Assembly: GCF_007994735.1 (NCBI RefSeq)
Contig: NZ_VOIL01000001.1
Location: 2,356,001 to 2,420,000, forward strand
Direction of reading: 5' to 3'
Origin: Nesterenkonia populi
GTDB lineage: Bacteria > Actinomycetota > Actinomycetes > Actinomycetales > Micrococcaceae
DNA length: 64,000 bases
Shown in pieces: positions 15,954-25,784 of the stretch (within the stretch, counting starts at the first letter, position 1; each line of letters opens with the position of its first letter). The notes below the pieces were generated by a model. It was given only the letters and a program-made list of their open reading frames with translations, was not told where the DNA came from and ran no database searches. A program made the translations under genes and the position numbers.

Positions 15954-17601
15954 CGGTCTCCGTCTCGTTCTCCGGGGGCAGCAGGTACTGTTCGGAGCCG
16001 GCCAGGGTCAGTGCCAGGGATGAGACGTACTGAGTCTCCCCCAGCGGTCCGCGCTCAGCGGAGGCCAGCATGTCGGGGCGCTCAAAAGTGTAGCCGGTCA
16101 CATGGCAGCGCAGCCTCTCGGCCGACGGGTTTCCGTCCTCGTCATACATGCGCAGGCCGATGCCGTCGTGGCGGCGCCGCAGATAGTACTTCCCGCGGGT
16201 GGCCAAAGCTGTCAGCGGGGTCAGCAGCGCCGCAGTGCCGATGGCGATCAGAATCGCGAAGGGCTGCACCGCCGCGCCGAAGAGCCCGAAGAACGCGGCC
16301 AGGGACAGCACCGAGGCGGCGCTGACGGACACGAGGCCCACGGGGTTCCAGCTGTGCAGCATCCCGCGGCGGAACTCCGGCCGCATCGGGGAGATCCCCA
16401 GCAGGTACTTGTTGAAGACGATGTCCGCGGAGATGGTCACCAGCCAGGACATCACGAAGTTCGCGTACAGGCTGAGCACGAAGTACATCAGCCCGAAGAC
16501 GTCCATCATCATCAGGCAGTAGGCGATCACCAGATTGAACAGCACGAACACGCTGCGGCCCGGGTACCGGCGGGTCACCCGGGTGTAGGCGTTGAGCCAG
16601 GCCAGGGAGCCGGAATATCCGTTGGTGACGTTGATCTTCACCTGGGCGATCACGATCAGGGTCAGCGCCAGGGTGACGGCGAGCCAGTCGGGCATCAGCT
16701 GCTCATAGATCCCGAGGAACTGGACCACCGGCTCCGCGGCCCGCTCCCCCAGGCCCGGGTCGATCTTCACCAGCACGTAGACCGCCAGCAGCACGCCGAG
16801 CACCTGCTTGGTCCCGGAGAAGATCACCCACCCAGGGCCTGCCAGCAGCATCGAGGCCCACCAGACCCGCCGGTTGGCGCGGGTGCGCGGAGGCATGAAC
16901 CGGATGTAGTCCAGCTGCTCAGCCAGCTGCGGGGTCAGCGCGAAGCAGACGGCCGCGGAGGCCACCACCGCCCCGATCTCCAGCTGCCCGGACCCCTCGC
17001 CCTCGAACGTCAGGAAGGCCTCCACGACCGCCGGCTCGGTCAGCGCCACCCAGATCAGAGGCAGCAGCGCCAGCACCAGCCACAGCGGGGTCGTCCAGAA
17101 CTGCAGCCGCTCCAGGGCCCGCATCCCGTAGATGACGATGGGGATGACCACCACGGTGGAGAGCAGGTAGCCCAGCGGCAGCGGGATGCCGACCCCCGCA
17201 TAGAGCCCCTGCGCCATGATCGCGCCCTCGAGGGCGAAGAAGATGCAGGTGAACCCTCCGAAGATCACCGTGGTGATCACAGAGCCGTGATACCCGAAGC
17301 CGGAGCCGCGGGTGAGCAGGTCCACATCCAGGTTGAACCGGGCTGCGTAGTAGGCGATCGGCAGCCCGACGGCGAAGATGATCGCCGAGGCCAGCGCGAT
17401 GCCGGCCACCGCGTTCAGGGTGCCGTGCTCCAGGCCGACGGTCGCCCCCATGGAGAAGTCGGCGAGGAACGCCATCGACCCCAAAGCGGCACCGCCGACC
17501 GCGGGCGCGGACCAGCGCCGGAAGGTGCGCGGAACATAGCGGAAGGCGTAGTCCTCAAGACTGTCCTCCGCCGCTCGTCGTGCACGCGAGGCGTCCGGCA
17601 T
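15937..17601 (-). CDS. NCS1-family permease (purine/cytosine/allantoin type)
   Basis: A 554-residue, about 12-span transporter of the nucleobase:cation symporter-1 family. It begins with a soluble segment (DYAFRYVPRTFRRWS), then GGAALGSMAFLADFSMGATVGLEHGTLNAV, and GSGFGYHGSVITTVIFGGFTCIFFALEGAIMAQGL typical of the group. After the last span it has a C-terminal tail of about 75 residues (YYLRRRHDGIGLRMYDEDG...) absent from short cytosine permeases. It starts 13 bp after urtE and is followed by overlapping regulators. The context suggests uptake of a nitrogen compound such as a ureide, purine or pyrimidine, and the specificity is unproven. Confidence 0.85.
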   Translation of the reverse strand: MPDASRARRAAEDSLEDYAFRYVPRTFRRWSAPAVGGAALGSMAFLADFSMGATVGLEHGTLNAVAGIALASAIIFAVGLPIAYYAARFNLDVDLLTRGSGFGYHGSVITTVIFGGFTCIFFALEGAIMAQGLYAGVGIPLPLGYLLSTVVVIPIVIYGMRALERLQFWTTPLWLVLALLPLIWVALTEPAVVEAFLTFEGEGSGQLEIGAVVASAAVCFALTPQLAEQLDYIRFMPPRTRANRRVWWASMLLAGPGWVIFSGTKQVLGVLLAVYVLVKIDPGLGERAAEPVVQFLGIYEQLMPDWLAVTLALTLIVIAQVKINVTNGYSGSLAWLNAYTRVTRRYPGRSVFVLFNLVIAYCLMMMDVFGLMYFVLSLYANFVMSWLVTISADIVFNKYLLGISPMRPEFRRGMLHSWNPVGLVSVSAASVLSLAAFFGLFGAAVQPFAILIAIGTAALLTPLTALATRGKYYLRRRHDGIGLRMYDEDGNPSAERLRCHVTGYTFERPDMLASAERGPLGETQYVSSLALTLAGSEQYLLPPENETETDERRR

Positions 17602-17614
17602 GCAATGAATCGTC

Positions 17615-18313
17615 TCAGATGGCCATCGCGTCGCGGACCTCGTCCTGGGCCGCGCTTCCGCCTTCGCCGGTGCTGGTGACCTGCCCGGAGGCGAGCACGA
17701 AGTACTTGGACGCGCTGGCCAGCGCGAAGCCGACGTGCTGGGCGGCGAGCAGCACGGAGAGCCCGTCCTCGGCGGCGAGCCCCGAGATGGTCCGCTCGAT
17801 CTCTGAGACCACTGAGGGCTGGATCCCTTCAGTGGGCTCGTCGAGGATGAGCATGCTGGGCTCGGTGATCAGGGCGCGGGCGATGGCGAGCTGCTGGCGC
17901 TGCCCGCCGGAGAGCAGCCCGGCCTTCTTGTCGATCACCTCGTTGAGCGCGGGGAACCGCTCACGGGCGTGGTCCACCAGCTTCTTCCGCTTGGACCGCG
18001 GTTTGCCGTCGGCGACCACTTGGAGGTTCTCCAGGGTGCTCAGCTGCTCGAAGGACTGCTGCCCCTGGGGCACGTAGGCCATCCCCATCCTGACCCGTTT
18101 GTTGGGGGCGGTGCGGGTGATGTCCTGACCGTTGAAGGTGATGGTGCCGGCGGTGGGCCGGATGATCCCGACGACGGTGCGCAGCAGGGTGGTCTTGCCG
18201 GCTCCGTTGTGGCCCAGGACTGCGGCGATGCCGTTCTCGGCGCTGGTCAGGCTGACCCCGCCGAGCACCCGGGTGCGCTCGTAGCCGGCCTCTACGTTCT
18301 TCAGCTCCAGCAT
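17615..18313 (-). CDS. urtE: Urea ABC transporter ATPase UrtE
   Basis: A 232-residue LivF-type ATPase. Walker A LGHNGAGKTTLLRTVVG, signature LSGGQRQQLAIARAL and Walker B MLILDEPTEGIQPS; EGIQPS is characteristic of UrtE. The ATG follows the urtD stop directly, with GAGGAGG inside the end of urtD as ribosome-binding site. It pairs with UrtD to power the UrtBC permease for high-affinity urea import. Confidence 0.93.
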   Translation of the reverse strand: MLELKNVEAGYERTRVLGGVSLTSAENGIAAVLGHNGAGKTTLLRTVVGIIRPTAGTITFNGQDITRTAPNKRVRMGMAYVPQGQQSFEQLSTLENLQVVADGKPRSKRKKLVDHARERFPALNEVIDKKAGLLSGGQRQQLAIARALITEPSMLILDEPTEGIQPSVVSEIERTISGLAAEDGLSVLLAAQHVGFALASASKYFVLASGQVTSTGEGGSAAQDEVRDAMAI

Positions 18314-19108
18314 CTAAACCTCCTCGGTCCTTCCGGCGAGGGCTGCGGCCTCTTCCGCGTCCTCCTCGGCCATGGATGCGGTGCCGAGGTAGACCTCCTG
18401 CACCTTGGGGTCTGCCTGGACCTCAGCCACCGACCCGGCGGAGAGGACCTGGCCCTGGTGGAGCACGGTGACCCGCGAGGCGAAGTTCCTCATGAACTCC
18501 ATGTCGTGCTCGACGACGACGACGGCGCGGTCCTCCTTCACCCGGTGGAGGAGCTCGCCGGTGGCGTTGCGCTCCTCCAGGCTCATGCCGGCCACGGGCT
18601 CGTCCAGCATCAGCACCCGGGCGTCCTGGACGAGCAGCATGCCGATCTCCAGCCACTGCTTCTGCCCGTGGGAGAGGATGCCCGCGGGCTGGTGCATCAG
18701 GTGCTCCAGCTGGGTCTGCTCCAGGGCTTCGGCGATACGGCCGTCGAGGCTGCGGCGGGTGCCGAAGAGGGCCCACTTGGAGCGATGCATCCCGACGGCG
18801 ATGTCCAGGTTCTGCAGCACGGAGAGCTGCTCAAAGACGCTGGCGGTCTGGAAGGTCCGGCCGACGCCGAGGCGGGCCATCTTCTGCACCGGCTTGCCGA
18901 GCACCTCATCCTCTCCGAGCCTGACGCTCCCGGTGCCGCGCACCAGCCCGGTGATGGCGTCCACACAGGTGGTCTTGCCCGCGCCGTTGGGGCCGATGAG
19001 GAAGTGCACCTCACCGGGGTGCGCTTCGAAGCTGGCGCCGCCGACGGCGGTGAAAGCGCCGAACTTCACCTCAAGCCCGTCGACGCGCAGAGCGGTGGGC
19101 TGGCTCAT
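18314..19108 (-). CDS. urtD: Urea ABC transporter ATPase UrtD
   Basis: A 264-residue LivG-type ATPase. Walker A IGPNGAGKTTCVDAITG, the UrtD-type signature LSHGQKQWLEIGMLLVQ, and Walker B VLMLDEPVAGMS. The ATG at 19108 is preceded by GGAAGGAGG and overlaps the urtC stop by 4 bp; an upstream in-frame start at 19150 would bury the gene in urtC. Works with UrtE. Confidence 0.93.
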   Translation of the reverse strand: MSQPTALRVDGLEVKFGAFTAVGGASFEAHPGEVHFLIGPNGAGKTTCVDAITGLVRGTGSVRLGEDEVLGKPVQKMARLGVGRTFQTASVFEQLSVLQNLDIAVGMHRSKWALFGTRRSLDGRIAEALEQTQLEHLMHQPAGILSHGQKQWLEIGMLLVQDARVLMLDEPVAGMSLEERNATGELLHRVKEDRAVVVVEHDMEFMRNFASRVTVLHQGQVLSAGSVAEVQADPKVQEVYLGTASMAEEDAEEAAALAGRTEEV

Positions 19109-20238
19109 GCTTCGGCCTCCTTCCGAAATCTGCTTCCTGCCCTCTTCCATCTGAAGTACCGGCCCACTGAGGCGATGCCGCCGGGCAGCAGGGCGATCAC
19201 CAGGATCAGCAGCAGGCCCTGGAAGTAGGACCAGCCGGAGGGGAAGTTCTCCGCGAGCGTGGACTCCGCCCAGGCGACGGCGATCGCGCCGAGCACCGGT
19301 CCGAAGAGGGTGGCGCGGCCGCCGATGGCGACGCCGATGACGAACGCGATGGATGGGACCACCCCCAGCTCGGCCGGGGAGATGATGCCGACCAGCGGCA
19401 CGAACATCGCGCCGGCCACCGAGGCCATCACGGCGGCCACCACAAAGGTGATGGTCTTGATGATGGCGGGGTCGTACCCGAGGAAGCGGACCCGCTCCTC
19501 GGCGTCGCGGGTGGCCACCAGAAGCTCGCCGAAGCGGCTGCGCATCAGCCAGTAGGCCACCAGCATCATCACGATCAGCAGGCCGGCGGCGATCATGTAG
19601 ATCATCTGCCGGTTGGCGGGGTCGTTGATCGCGAACCCGAAGAACGACTGGAACCCGGAGAGGCCGTTGGAGCCGTTGAGGGTGGCCTGCTGGCCCACCA
19701 GCAGGGTGACGAACGCGAAGACCATCGCCTGATTCAGGATCGCGAAGTACGCACCCTTGACCCTTCGCTTGAACACCGAGAAGCCCAGTGCGAAGGCCAG
19801 CAGAGCAGGCAGCAGCAGGATCAGCAGGATGGTCATCAGGGGCGAGTGGAAGGGCTCCCAGAACCAGGGCAGGTCCACGCCGAAGGTCCCCATGAACTGC
19901 GGGGCCTCCTCGCCGCGCAGGGCGGCGTCCTCCAGCGCCATGTGCATGGCCATGCAGTAGGCGCCGATGCCGAAGAACACGCCCTGTCCCAGGGTCAGCA
20001 TTCCCCCGCGGCCCCAGGCCAGGCCGATGCCGACGGCCACCATGGCGTAGCAGATGAACCGGCCCATCTGACGCAGCTCGAACGGGGTGAGCAGTGCGGG
20101 GGCCAGCACCATCAGTCCGAGGGCTATCAGTCCGATGCCGATGTAGGCGGTGCGCGGCCGGGGCACCCCGGGGCTGGAGCCGGCGGCGCTGATCGCGGCC
20201 AGCTTCCCCCGCTTGGGGGCTGTTGCGGCGATTGTCAT
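19105..20238 (-). CDS. urtC: Urea ABC transporter permease UrtC
   Basis: A 377-residue LivM-type membrane protein with a short N-terminal tail and about ten hydrophobic spans (AYIGIGLIALGLMVLAPALL, AMVAVGIGLAWGRGGMLTLGQGVFFGIGAYCMAMHM). Typical UrtC signatures include GSNGLSGFQSFFGF, TRDAEERVRFLGYDP and FVPLVGIISPAELGVVPSIAFVIGVAIGGRATLFGPVLGAI. The ATG at 20238 overlaps the urtB stop by 4 bp. Forms the transmembrane channel with UrtB. Confidence 0.93.
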   Translation of the reverse strand: MTIAATAPKRGKLAAISAAGSSPGVPRPRTAYIGIGLIALGLMVLAPALLTPFELRQMGRFICYAMVAVGIGLAWGRGGMLTLGQGVFFGIGAYCMAMHMALEDAALRGEEAPQFMGTFGVDLPWFWEPFHSPLMTILLILLLPALLAFALGFSVFKRRVKGAYFAILNQAMVFAFVTLLVGQQATLNGSNGLSGFQSFFGFAINDPANRQMIYMIAAGLLIVMMLVAYWLMRSRFGELLVATRDAEERVRFLGYDPAIIKTITFVVAAVMASVAGAMFVPLVGIISPAELGVVPSIAFVIGVAIGGRATLFGPVLGAIAVAWAESTLAENFPSGWSYFQGLLLILVIALLPGGIASVGRYFRWKRAGSRFRKEAEA

Positions 20239-21116
20239 GCGAGGCTCCTTGTCCGGACGCTGAACAGTCCCTGCGGCCTGATCTGGAGGAACGCGACGAC
20301 GACGATCAGCACGATGAACTTGGCGATGGACGCGGTCGTCGAGTATTCGATGAAGGCCTGGAGGATCCCCAGGCTGAAGGCGGCGATGACCGCGCCCTTG
20401 ATCTTGCCGATGCCGCCGGCGACCACGACCAGGAACGCGTCCACGATGTAGCTGGTGCCGATGGTCGGGCTGGTCGCCCCGATCAGGGTGACGGTCACAC
20501 CGGCCACCCCTGCCAGGCCGGAGCCGATGAAGAAGGTGGTCCGGTCGGTCCACCGGGTGGAGATGCCGGAGGTCTCGGCCAGCTTCCGGTTCAGCACCGT
20601 GGCACGGATGCGGCGCCCCAGGCTGGTGTATGCCATCAGGGCCGAGAGCCCTGCCACGACGAGGATCACCAGCGCCAGGATGAAGATGCGCGTCCAGGGC
20701 ACGTTGGTCCCCAGGATCTGCACCGAGCCGGACAGCCAGGCGGGGTTGGCGACCTCCACGGCGGGAGCGCCGAAGATGTCCCGGGCCACCTGCTGCAGGA
20801 TCAGGCCGACGCCGAAGGTCGCCAGCAGGGTGTCCAGCGGCCGGTGATACATGTGCCGGATCAGGATCTGCTCCAGCAGCACGCCGAAGATGCCTCCGAT
20901 GAGGAACGCCGCCGGGATCGCGACGATCAGGCTGATGCCCGATCCGAAGAGCCCCTGCATGACGAAGGCCACGTAGGCCCCGATCATGATGAACTCCCCG
21001 TGGGCCATGTTGATGACGCCCATCTGGCCGAAGGTCAGCGCCAGGCCGATCGCTGCCAGAAGCAGGATCGACCCGACGCTGATCCCGGCGACGAGCTGTG
21101 ACAGCACGACGTCCAT
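20235..21116 (-). CDS. urtB: Urea ABC transporter permease UrtB
   Basis: A 293-residue LivH-type permease starting MDVVLSQLVAGISVGSILLLAAIGLALTFGQMGVINMAHGEFIMIGAY, the conserved opening of UrtB. Also present are LDTLLATFGVGLILQQVARDIFGAPAVEVANP and GISTRWTDRTTFFIGSGLAGVAGV, both typical. It starts 10 bp after the urtA stop. An in-frame upstream extension to 21194 would overlap urtA and is rejected. Confidence 0.93.
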   Translation of the reverse strand: MDVVLSQLVAGISVGSILLLAAIGLALTFGQMGVINMAHGEFIMIGAYVAFVMQGLFGSGISLIVAIPAAFLIGGIFGVLLEQILIRHMYHRPLDTLLATFGVGLILQQVARDIFGAPAVEVANPAWLSGSVQILGTNVPWTRIFILALVILVVAGLSALMAYTSLGRRIRATVLNRKLAETSGISTRWTDRTTFFIGSGLAGVAGVTVTLIGATSPTIGTSYIVDAFLVVVAGGIGKIKGAVIAAFSLGILQAFIEYSTTASIAKFIVLIVVVAFLQIRPQGLFSVRTRSLA

Positions 21117-21126
21117 GGTCAGGGAG

Positions 21127-22443
21127 TCACTCGTCCTCAGCGTCGTCGTCGGCGTCTTCCTCGGCCTCTTCGGCGAACTCGGCGGCCTCATCATCGTCCG
21201 CCCACTCGTAGGTGTCCAGGAACGGGTCGGGCTCGGTGAGCTCGCCCTCCCAGACGGCGTCGATCAGGCCCTCGGAGTTGATGACTCCGATGCGCGGGGT
21301 CTTGGTGACGTGCTGCGTCTCGCCGTCGACGGTGACCGTGCCCTCGGGGGCGTCGAAGCTGGTCCCGTCGGCGACATCGCGGATCTCGTCGACGTCGAAG
21401 GAGCCGGCCTCCTCGGCCATCGCGGCCCAGAGGAACAGGCTGTTGTAGGAGGACTGCATCACGTCCGAGGTCACGCGGTCCTCGCCGTAGGCCTCCTGGA
21501 AGGCCTCCACGAACTCCTCGTTCTCCGGGGTGTCCAGGGTCTGGTAGTAGTTCCAGGAGGTCAGCTGGCCCTCAAGGTTGGAGGCGCCGATCCCGTCGAC
21601 CTCCTCCTCCGCGATGGAGACGGACATCACCGGCATCTCGTCGGCGTCCAGGCCCAGGGAGTTGTACTGGTTGAAGAAGGCCACGTTGGAGTCGCCGTTC
21701 AGGGTGTTGAACACCGCGTCGGCCTCGGATGAGGCCACCTGGTTGGCGATGGTGGTGAAGTCGGTGGAGCCCAGCGGGGTGTAGTCCTCGCCGAGGATCT
21801 CGACGCCGTGCTCCTCGGACCACTGCCGGATGATCATGTTGGCGGTGCGCGGGAAGACATAGTCGGAGCCGACCAGGTACAGCGACTCGATCTCCTCCTC
21901 CTCGAGCAGGTAGTCCAGCGCCGGGATGATCTGCTGGTTGGTGGTGGCGCCCGAGTAGAAGACGTTGTCCGAAGCCTCGAGGCCCTCGTACTGGGTGGGG
22001 TAGAACAGCAGGCCGTTGTTGCCCTCGAAGACCGGCAGCATCGCCTGGCGCGAGGCGGAGGTCCAGCCTCCGAAGACCGCGGCCACGCACTCCTGGGTGA
22101 GCAGGTAGTCGGACCGCTCCGAGAAGGTCGCCGGCTCGGACTGGCCGTCCTCCTCGACGATCTCCAGCTCGTAGCCGAGCACGCCGCCGTCCTCGTTGAT
22201 CTGGTCAGCGGCCATGTGCAGAACGTCGTTCACCGTGGTCTCGGAGATCGCCATGGTCCCGGAGAGAGAGTTGATGAATCCGATCTTGATGGTGTCTCCG
22301 TCGGTGTCCACGCAGGACTCCGCGGCGGCCCCGTTTCCGTCGTCGTCGCCGGCGCGGGCTCCGCAGGCCGACAGCAGCAGAGTTCCGGCCGCGCCCAGGG
22401 CGGCATATGCTTTGAGGCGGGAGTGACGAGTCTTCTCACTCAT
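21127..22443 (-). CDS. urtA: Urea-binding lipoprotein UrtA
   Basis: A 438-residue periplasmic-binding lipoprotein of the branched-chain amino acid/amide class. The lipobox is LLLSAC. The mature part starts KIGFINSLSGTMAISETTVNDVLHMAADQINEDGGVLGYELE and has CVAAVFGGWTSASRQAMLPVFE and GLLFYPTQYEGLEASDNVFYSGA, characteristic of UrtA rather than LivJ. The C-terminal 30 residues are almost all D, E and A, fitting a salt-adapted secreted protein. The ATG at 22443 has GGAGAG 7 bp upstream. First gene of urtABCDE, divergent from the urease genes. Confidence 0.94.
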   Translation of the reverse strand: MSEKTRHSRLKAYAALGAAGTLLLSACGARAGDDDGNGAAAESCVDTDGDTIKIGFINSLSGTMAISETTVNDVLHMAADQINEDGGVLGYELEIVEEDGQSEPATFSERSDYLLTQECVAAVFGGWTSASRQAMLPVFEGNNGLLFYPTQYEGLEASDNVFYSGATTNQQIIPALDYLLEEEEIESLYLVGSDYVFPRTANMIIRQWSEEHGVEILGEDYTPLGSTDFTTIANQVASSEADAVFNTLNGDSNVAFFNQYNSLGLDADEMPVMSVSIAEEEVDGIGASNLEGQLTSWNYYQTLDTPENEEFVEAFQEAYGEDRVTSDVMQSSYNSLFLWAAMAEEAGSFDVDEIRDVADGTSFDAPEGTVTVDGETQHVTKTPRIGVINSEGLIDAVWEGELTEPDPFLDTYEWADDDEAAEFAEEAEEDADDDAEDE

Positions 22444-22712
22444 TGTTGCTCTCCGATCAGTCAAGAATGCGAGTGGTGCGTCAGCAGCTCCGGGAAGGCC
22501 GTGACCCTTCCGCGGGGCTGGCAACAGAGTGCGCCAGTGGCATTACTTTGACGTTGCCCAACTATTTCTTGGATGTAAACGAATATGGGGACGCTGGCGC
22601 CGCTCTTCGCCTCCTGAAAGGGATGCAGGCGCTTTGCGGTGGTTCTCGGAAAATTCCGTGAAACATTCGAATGGCAGGATCGTGACAGCGATACGACACC
22701 GGAAGGACACCT
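22444..22712. promoter_or_regulatory. Divergent urtA / ureA control region
   Basis: A 269-bp intergenic region between urea import and urease genes, more A/T-rich in its middle (about 22540-22600 and 22650-22680) than its surroundings. It must hold promoters in both directions. I looked for GlnR boxes (GTnAC/GAAAC pairs) and AmtR boxes and found only isolated half-sites, so no regulator is assigned. AAGGA precedes the ureA ATG. Confidence 0.5.
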
Positions 22713-23015
22713 ATGCACTTCACCCCCGCCGAGCAGGAGAAGCTGCTGCTCGCCACTGCGGCCATGGTGGCCCGGGACCGGCTGTCCCGCGGCGTGAGGC
22801 TGAACTACCCAGAGTCTGTGGCGCTGCTGTCCTCCTGGGTGATCGAGGGTGCCCGCGAGGGACGCACCGTCGCTGAGCTGATGGAGGCCGGCCGGGCCGT
22901 GCTCACCCGGGACCAGGTGATGGAGGGCGTGCCGGAGGCGCTGACCGACATCCAGGTCGAGGCGACCTTCCCGGACGGCCGCAAGCTCGTGACCCTCCAC
23001 CACCCGATCGACTGA
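22713..23015 (+). CDS. ureA: Urease subunit gamma
   Basis: A 100-residue structural subunit: [50 protein letters not shown] and the end VTLHHPID, all typical of UreA. AAGGA lies 8 bp before the ATG. First gene of ureABCFGD; separate gamma and beta subunits are the usual bacterial arrangement. Confidence 0.97.
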   Translation: MHFTPAEQEKLLLATAAMVARDRLSRGVRLNYPESVALLSSWVIEGAREGRTVAELMEAGRAVLTRDQVMEGVPEALTDIQVEATFPDGRKLVTLHHPID

Positions 23016-23041
23016 GACGAGACAAGAGGAAGGCAGACACT

Positions 23042-23377
23042 ATGGCAGGCGCATCCTCCTCCGGACCGGGCGCGGTCCGGGTCAGGCCGGGCACCATCGA
23101 GCTCAACGCGGACCGGGCCGACGACGAACGCATCACCCTGGTCTTCACCAACACCGGGGACCGGCCCATCCAGATCGGCTCCCACCTGCATCTGCCCGCG
23201 GCCAACCCTGCCCTGGAGTTCGACCGCGAGGCCGCCGAAGGGTTCCGGCTGGACGTCCCCGCCGGGGCATCCCAGCGATTCGAGCCCGGCGCATCCCGGC
23301 AGCTCGACGCCGTGGCGATCAGGGGCCGCAAGCACATTGCCGGGCTGCAGATCACGAAGAACGAGGAGGCCGCCTGA
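23042..23377 (+). CDS. ureB: Urease subunit beta
   Basis: A 111-residue subunit with the conserved core [47 protein letters not shown] and [15 protein letters not shown]. An N-terminal extension of about 12 residues ([11 protein letters not shown]) precedes the usual [21 protein letters not shown] lies upstream. The stop overlaps the ureC ATG by 1 bp. Confidence 0.97.
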   Translation: MAGASSSGPGAVRVRPGTIELNADRADDERITLVFTNTGDRPIQIGSHLHLPAANPALEFDREAAEGFRLDVPAGASQRFEPGASRQLDAVAIRGRKHIAGLQITKNEEAA

Positions 23378-25080
23378 TGGTCAGCATCGACCGCGAAGCA
23401 TACGCCGCCATGTACGGGCCCACCGCCGGGGATCAGATCCGGCTGGGCGACACCGACCTGTGGATCGAGGTGGAGGAGGACCGCACAGTCGGCGGCGAGG
23501 AGGCCGTGTTCGGCGGCGGCAAGTCAATCCGCGAGTCCATGGCCCAGGGCGGGGCGTCCCGGGCCGAGGGCGCCCTGGACACCGTCATCACCAACGCCAT
23601 CATCCTCGACTGGTGGGGCGTGGTCCGGGCCGACATCGGCATCCGCGACGGCCGGATCGCCGGCATCGGCAAGTCCGGCAACCCGGACATCGCCGATGGC
23701 GTCGACCCGGAGCTGATCATCGGCCCCGGCACCGACGTCATCGCCGGCGACGGCAAGATCGTGACCGCCGGCGCCATCGACTCCCACGTGCACCTGCTCT
23801 CCCCCTCCCAGCTCCACGAGGCCCTGGCCACCGGGATCACCACCGTCGTCGGCGGCGGCACCGGCCCCTCCGAGGGCTCCAAGGCCACGACCGTCACGCC
23901 TGGTCCCTGGCACCTGGAGAAGATCCACCGGGCCCTGGACTCGATCCCCATCAACGTGCTGCTGCTGGGCAAGGGCAACACCGTCTCCACGGCCGGGCTC
24001 GCCGAGCAGGCGCTCGGCGGGGCGGCCGGCTACAAGGTCCACGAGGACTGGGGCTCCACCCCCGCCGCCGTGGATGCCGCGCTGACCGCCGCGGAGAGGT
24101 GGGGGCTGCAGGTCGCGCTGCACTCCGACTCCCTGAACGAGGCCGGCTACGTGGACTCCACGATCCGCGCCATCGACGGCCGCTCCATCCATGCCTTCCA
24201 CATCGAGGGCGCAGGAGGCGGTCACGCCCCTGACATCCTGACCCTGGCCTCCCTGCCGCACATCATCCCCGGGTCCACCAACCCGACCCTGCCGCACACC
24301 ACCAACACGGTGGCTGAGCATCTGGACATGCTGATGGTGTGCCACCATCTCTCCCCCAGCGTGCCGGAGGACCTCGCCTTCGCTGAGTCCCGAATCCGCG
24401 GCACCACCATCGCCGCCGAGGACATCCTGCATGACATGGGCGCACTGTCGATCACCTCCTCGGACGCCCAGGCGATGGGCCGCATCGGCGAGGTGATCAC
24501 CCGCACCTGGCAGGTCGCCCACACGATGAAGAACCGGCTGGGCGCCCTGGGAGGCGGCCTGCCGGCAGACAACGAGCGAGCCCGCCGCTACGTGGCCAAG
24601 TACACGGTGAATCCGGCGATCGCCCACGGCATCCACTACGACGTCGGCTCCGTGGAGGTCGGCAAGCTCGCCGACCTGACGGTGTGGGACCCGCGGTTCT
24701 TCGGGATCCGGCCCGCCAGCGTGATCAAGGGCGGAGCGATCGCCTGGGCCTCCCTCGGCGACCCGAACGCCTCGATCCCCACCCCGCAGCCGATCCTGCA
24801 GCGGCCGGCCTTCGCCGATTTCAACGCCGGGGACCACTCGGTCAGCTATGTCTCACCCGCCGCGCTGGAGGACGGGCTGGAGGAGTCCCTGGGCCTGCGC
24901 CGCGCGGTGCGCGCCCTGGAGCCCACCCGTGAGATCGGCAAGACCGATATGAAGAACAACGATGCGCTGCCGACGATCGAGGTGAAGCCGGACACCTTCG
25001 AGATCTCGATCGACGGTGAGCAGGTGGAGCAGCAGCCCGCCGAGAAGCTGCCGCTGGCCCAGTTCTACTGCATGTTCTGA
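23377..25080 (+). CDS. ureC: Urease subunit alpha (catalytic, Ni-dependent)
   Basis: A 567-residue catalytic subunit hydrolysing urea to ammonia and carbamate. All active-site elements are present: SHVH (first nickel ligands), GYKVHEDWG with the carbamylated Lys and a His ligand, [23 protein letters not shown], the flap His in MLMVCHHLS and the Asp ligand in [12 protein letters not shown]. The enzyme should therefore be functional if nickel is supplied. The ureF ATG overlaps its stop by 1 bp. Confidence 0.98.
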   Translation: MVSIDREAYAAMYGPTAGDQIRLGDTDLWIEVEEDRTVGGEEAVFGGGKSIRESMAQGGASRAEGALDTVITNAIILDWWGVVRADIGIRDGRIAGIGKSGNPDIADGVDPELIIGPGTDVIAGDGKIVTAGAIDSHVHLLSPSQLHEALATGITTVVGGGTGPSEGSKATTVTPGPWHLEKIHRALDSIPINVLLLGKGNTVSTAGLAEQALGGAAGYKVHEDWGSTPAAVDAALTAAERWGLQVALHSDSLNEAGYVDSTIRAIDGRSIHAFHIEGAGGGHAPDILTLASLPHIIPGSTNPTLPHTTNTVAEHLDMLMVCHHLSPSVPEDLAFAESRIRGTTIAAEDILHDMGALSITSSDAQAMGRIGEVITRTWQVAHTMKNRLGALGGGLPADNERARRYVAKYTVNPAIAHGIHYDVGSVEVGKLADLTVWDPRFFGIRPASVIKGGAIAWASLGDPNASIPTPQPILQRPAFADFNAGDHSVSYVSPAALEDGLEESLGLRRAVRALEPTREIGKTDMKNNDALPTIEVKPDTFEISIDGEQVEQQPAEKLPLAQFYCMF

Positions 25081-25784
25081 TGCCCGCAGCTGCGTCCTCT
25101 CCCGCCGCGCAGACGGTGGGGCTCCTCCTTGCCGACTCGCGCCTGCCCTCCGGAGGGCACGTCTCATCCTCCGGGCTGGAACCGGCCCTGATGGGCGGGC
25201 TCTCCCGGAGTCAGGTGCTCGACTACATGCTGGTCCGGGCCCGAACCGCGGCGCTGACCGACGCGGCCTGCGCCGTCGTCGTGCGTCACGCGCTCATTCA
25301 GCAGACTGACCCTGCCGCCGCGCTGACCCGCGCGGAGCGGGCCTGGGCGGCCCGAACACCCAGCGGCGCGGCCCGGCAGATCGCCGCGGAGCTGGGGCGC
25401 GGGCTGCTGCGCCTGGCCAAGTCGCTGTGGCCCGACGGGCCCTCGTTCCGGCTGCTGGAAGCTTCGACGGGCCGGACTGCGCCCTCCCGCCCGGCGGTGA
25501 TGGGCGCAGTCGCCGCCCACGCCGGGGTGGGGGCCGAGGAGCTGGTGCGGCTGGTGATCTACGACGACGCCGCCGCTGCGGCCGCTGCACTGCTGAAGCT
25601 TGACCCGGGCGATCCCGCCGAGGCGATGAGCCTGGTGCTGGATGCCTGCGCCTCCGTGGAGGCCCAGGTTCCAGGGGTCGCAGGGCTCACTGCCCCTGAT
25701 GACATGCCCGCCTCGTCCGCTCCCCAGATGGAAGACTGGATCGAGCGTCACGCCAACACCACAAGGAGACTGTTCCGTGCCTGA
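25080..25784 (+). CDS. ureF: Urease accessory protein UreF
   Basis: A 234-residue, all-helical activation factor. Family marks: [23 protein letters not shown] near the N-terminus, and a C-terminal [13 protein letters not shown] resembling the conserved UreF tail. It acts with UreD and UreG in nickel delivery to apo-urease. The sequence between is Ala-rich and diverged, as usual in actinobacteria. It overlaps ureG by 8 bp. Confidence 0.92.
   Translation: MPAAASSPAAQTVGLLLADSRLPSGGHVSSSGLEPALMGGLSRSQVLDYMLVRARTAALTDAACAVVVRHALIQQTDPAAALTRAERAWAARTPSGAARQIAAELGRGLLRLAKSLWPDGPSFRLLEASTGRTAPSRPAVMGAVAAHAGVGAEELVRLVIYDDAAAAAAALLKLDPGDPAEAMSLVLDACASVEAQVPGVAGLTAPDDMPASSAPQMEDWIERHANTTRRLFRA

Noticed and set aside
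16102..17679. Long plus-strand open frame opposite the NCS1 permease
   Set aside because: Translation is a Gly/His/Gln/Arg-rich shadow of the permease codons.
22444..22712. GlnR or AmtR boxes between urtA and ureA
   Set aside because: Only isolated half-sites (GTAAAC, GTGAAAC) with wrong spacing.
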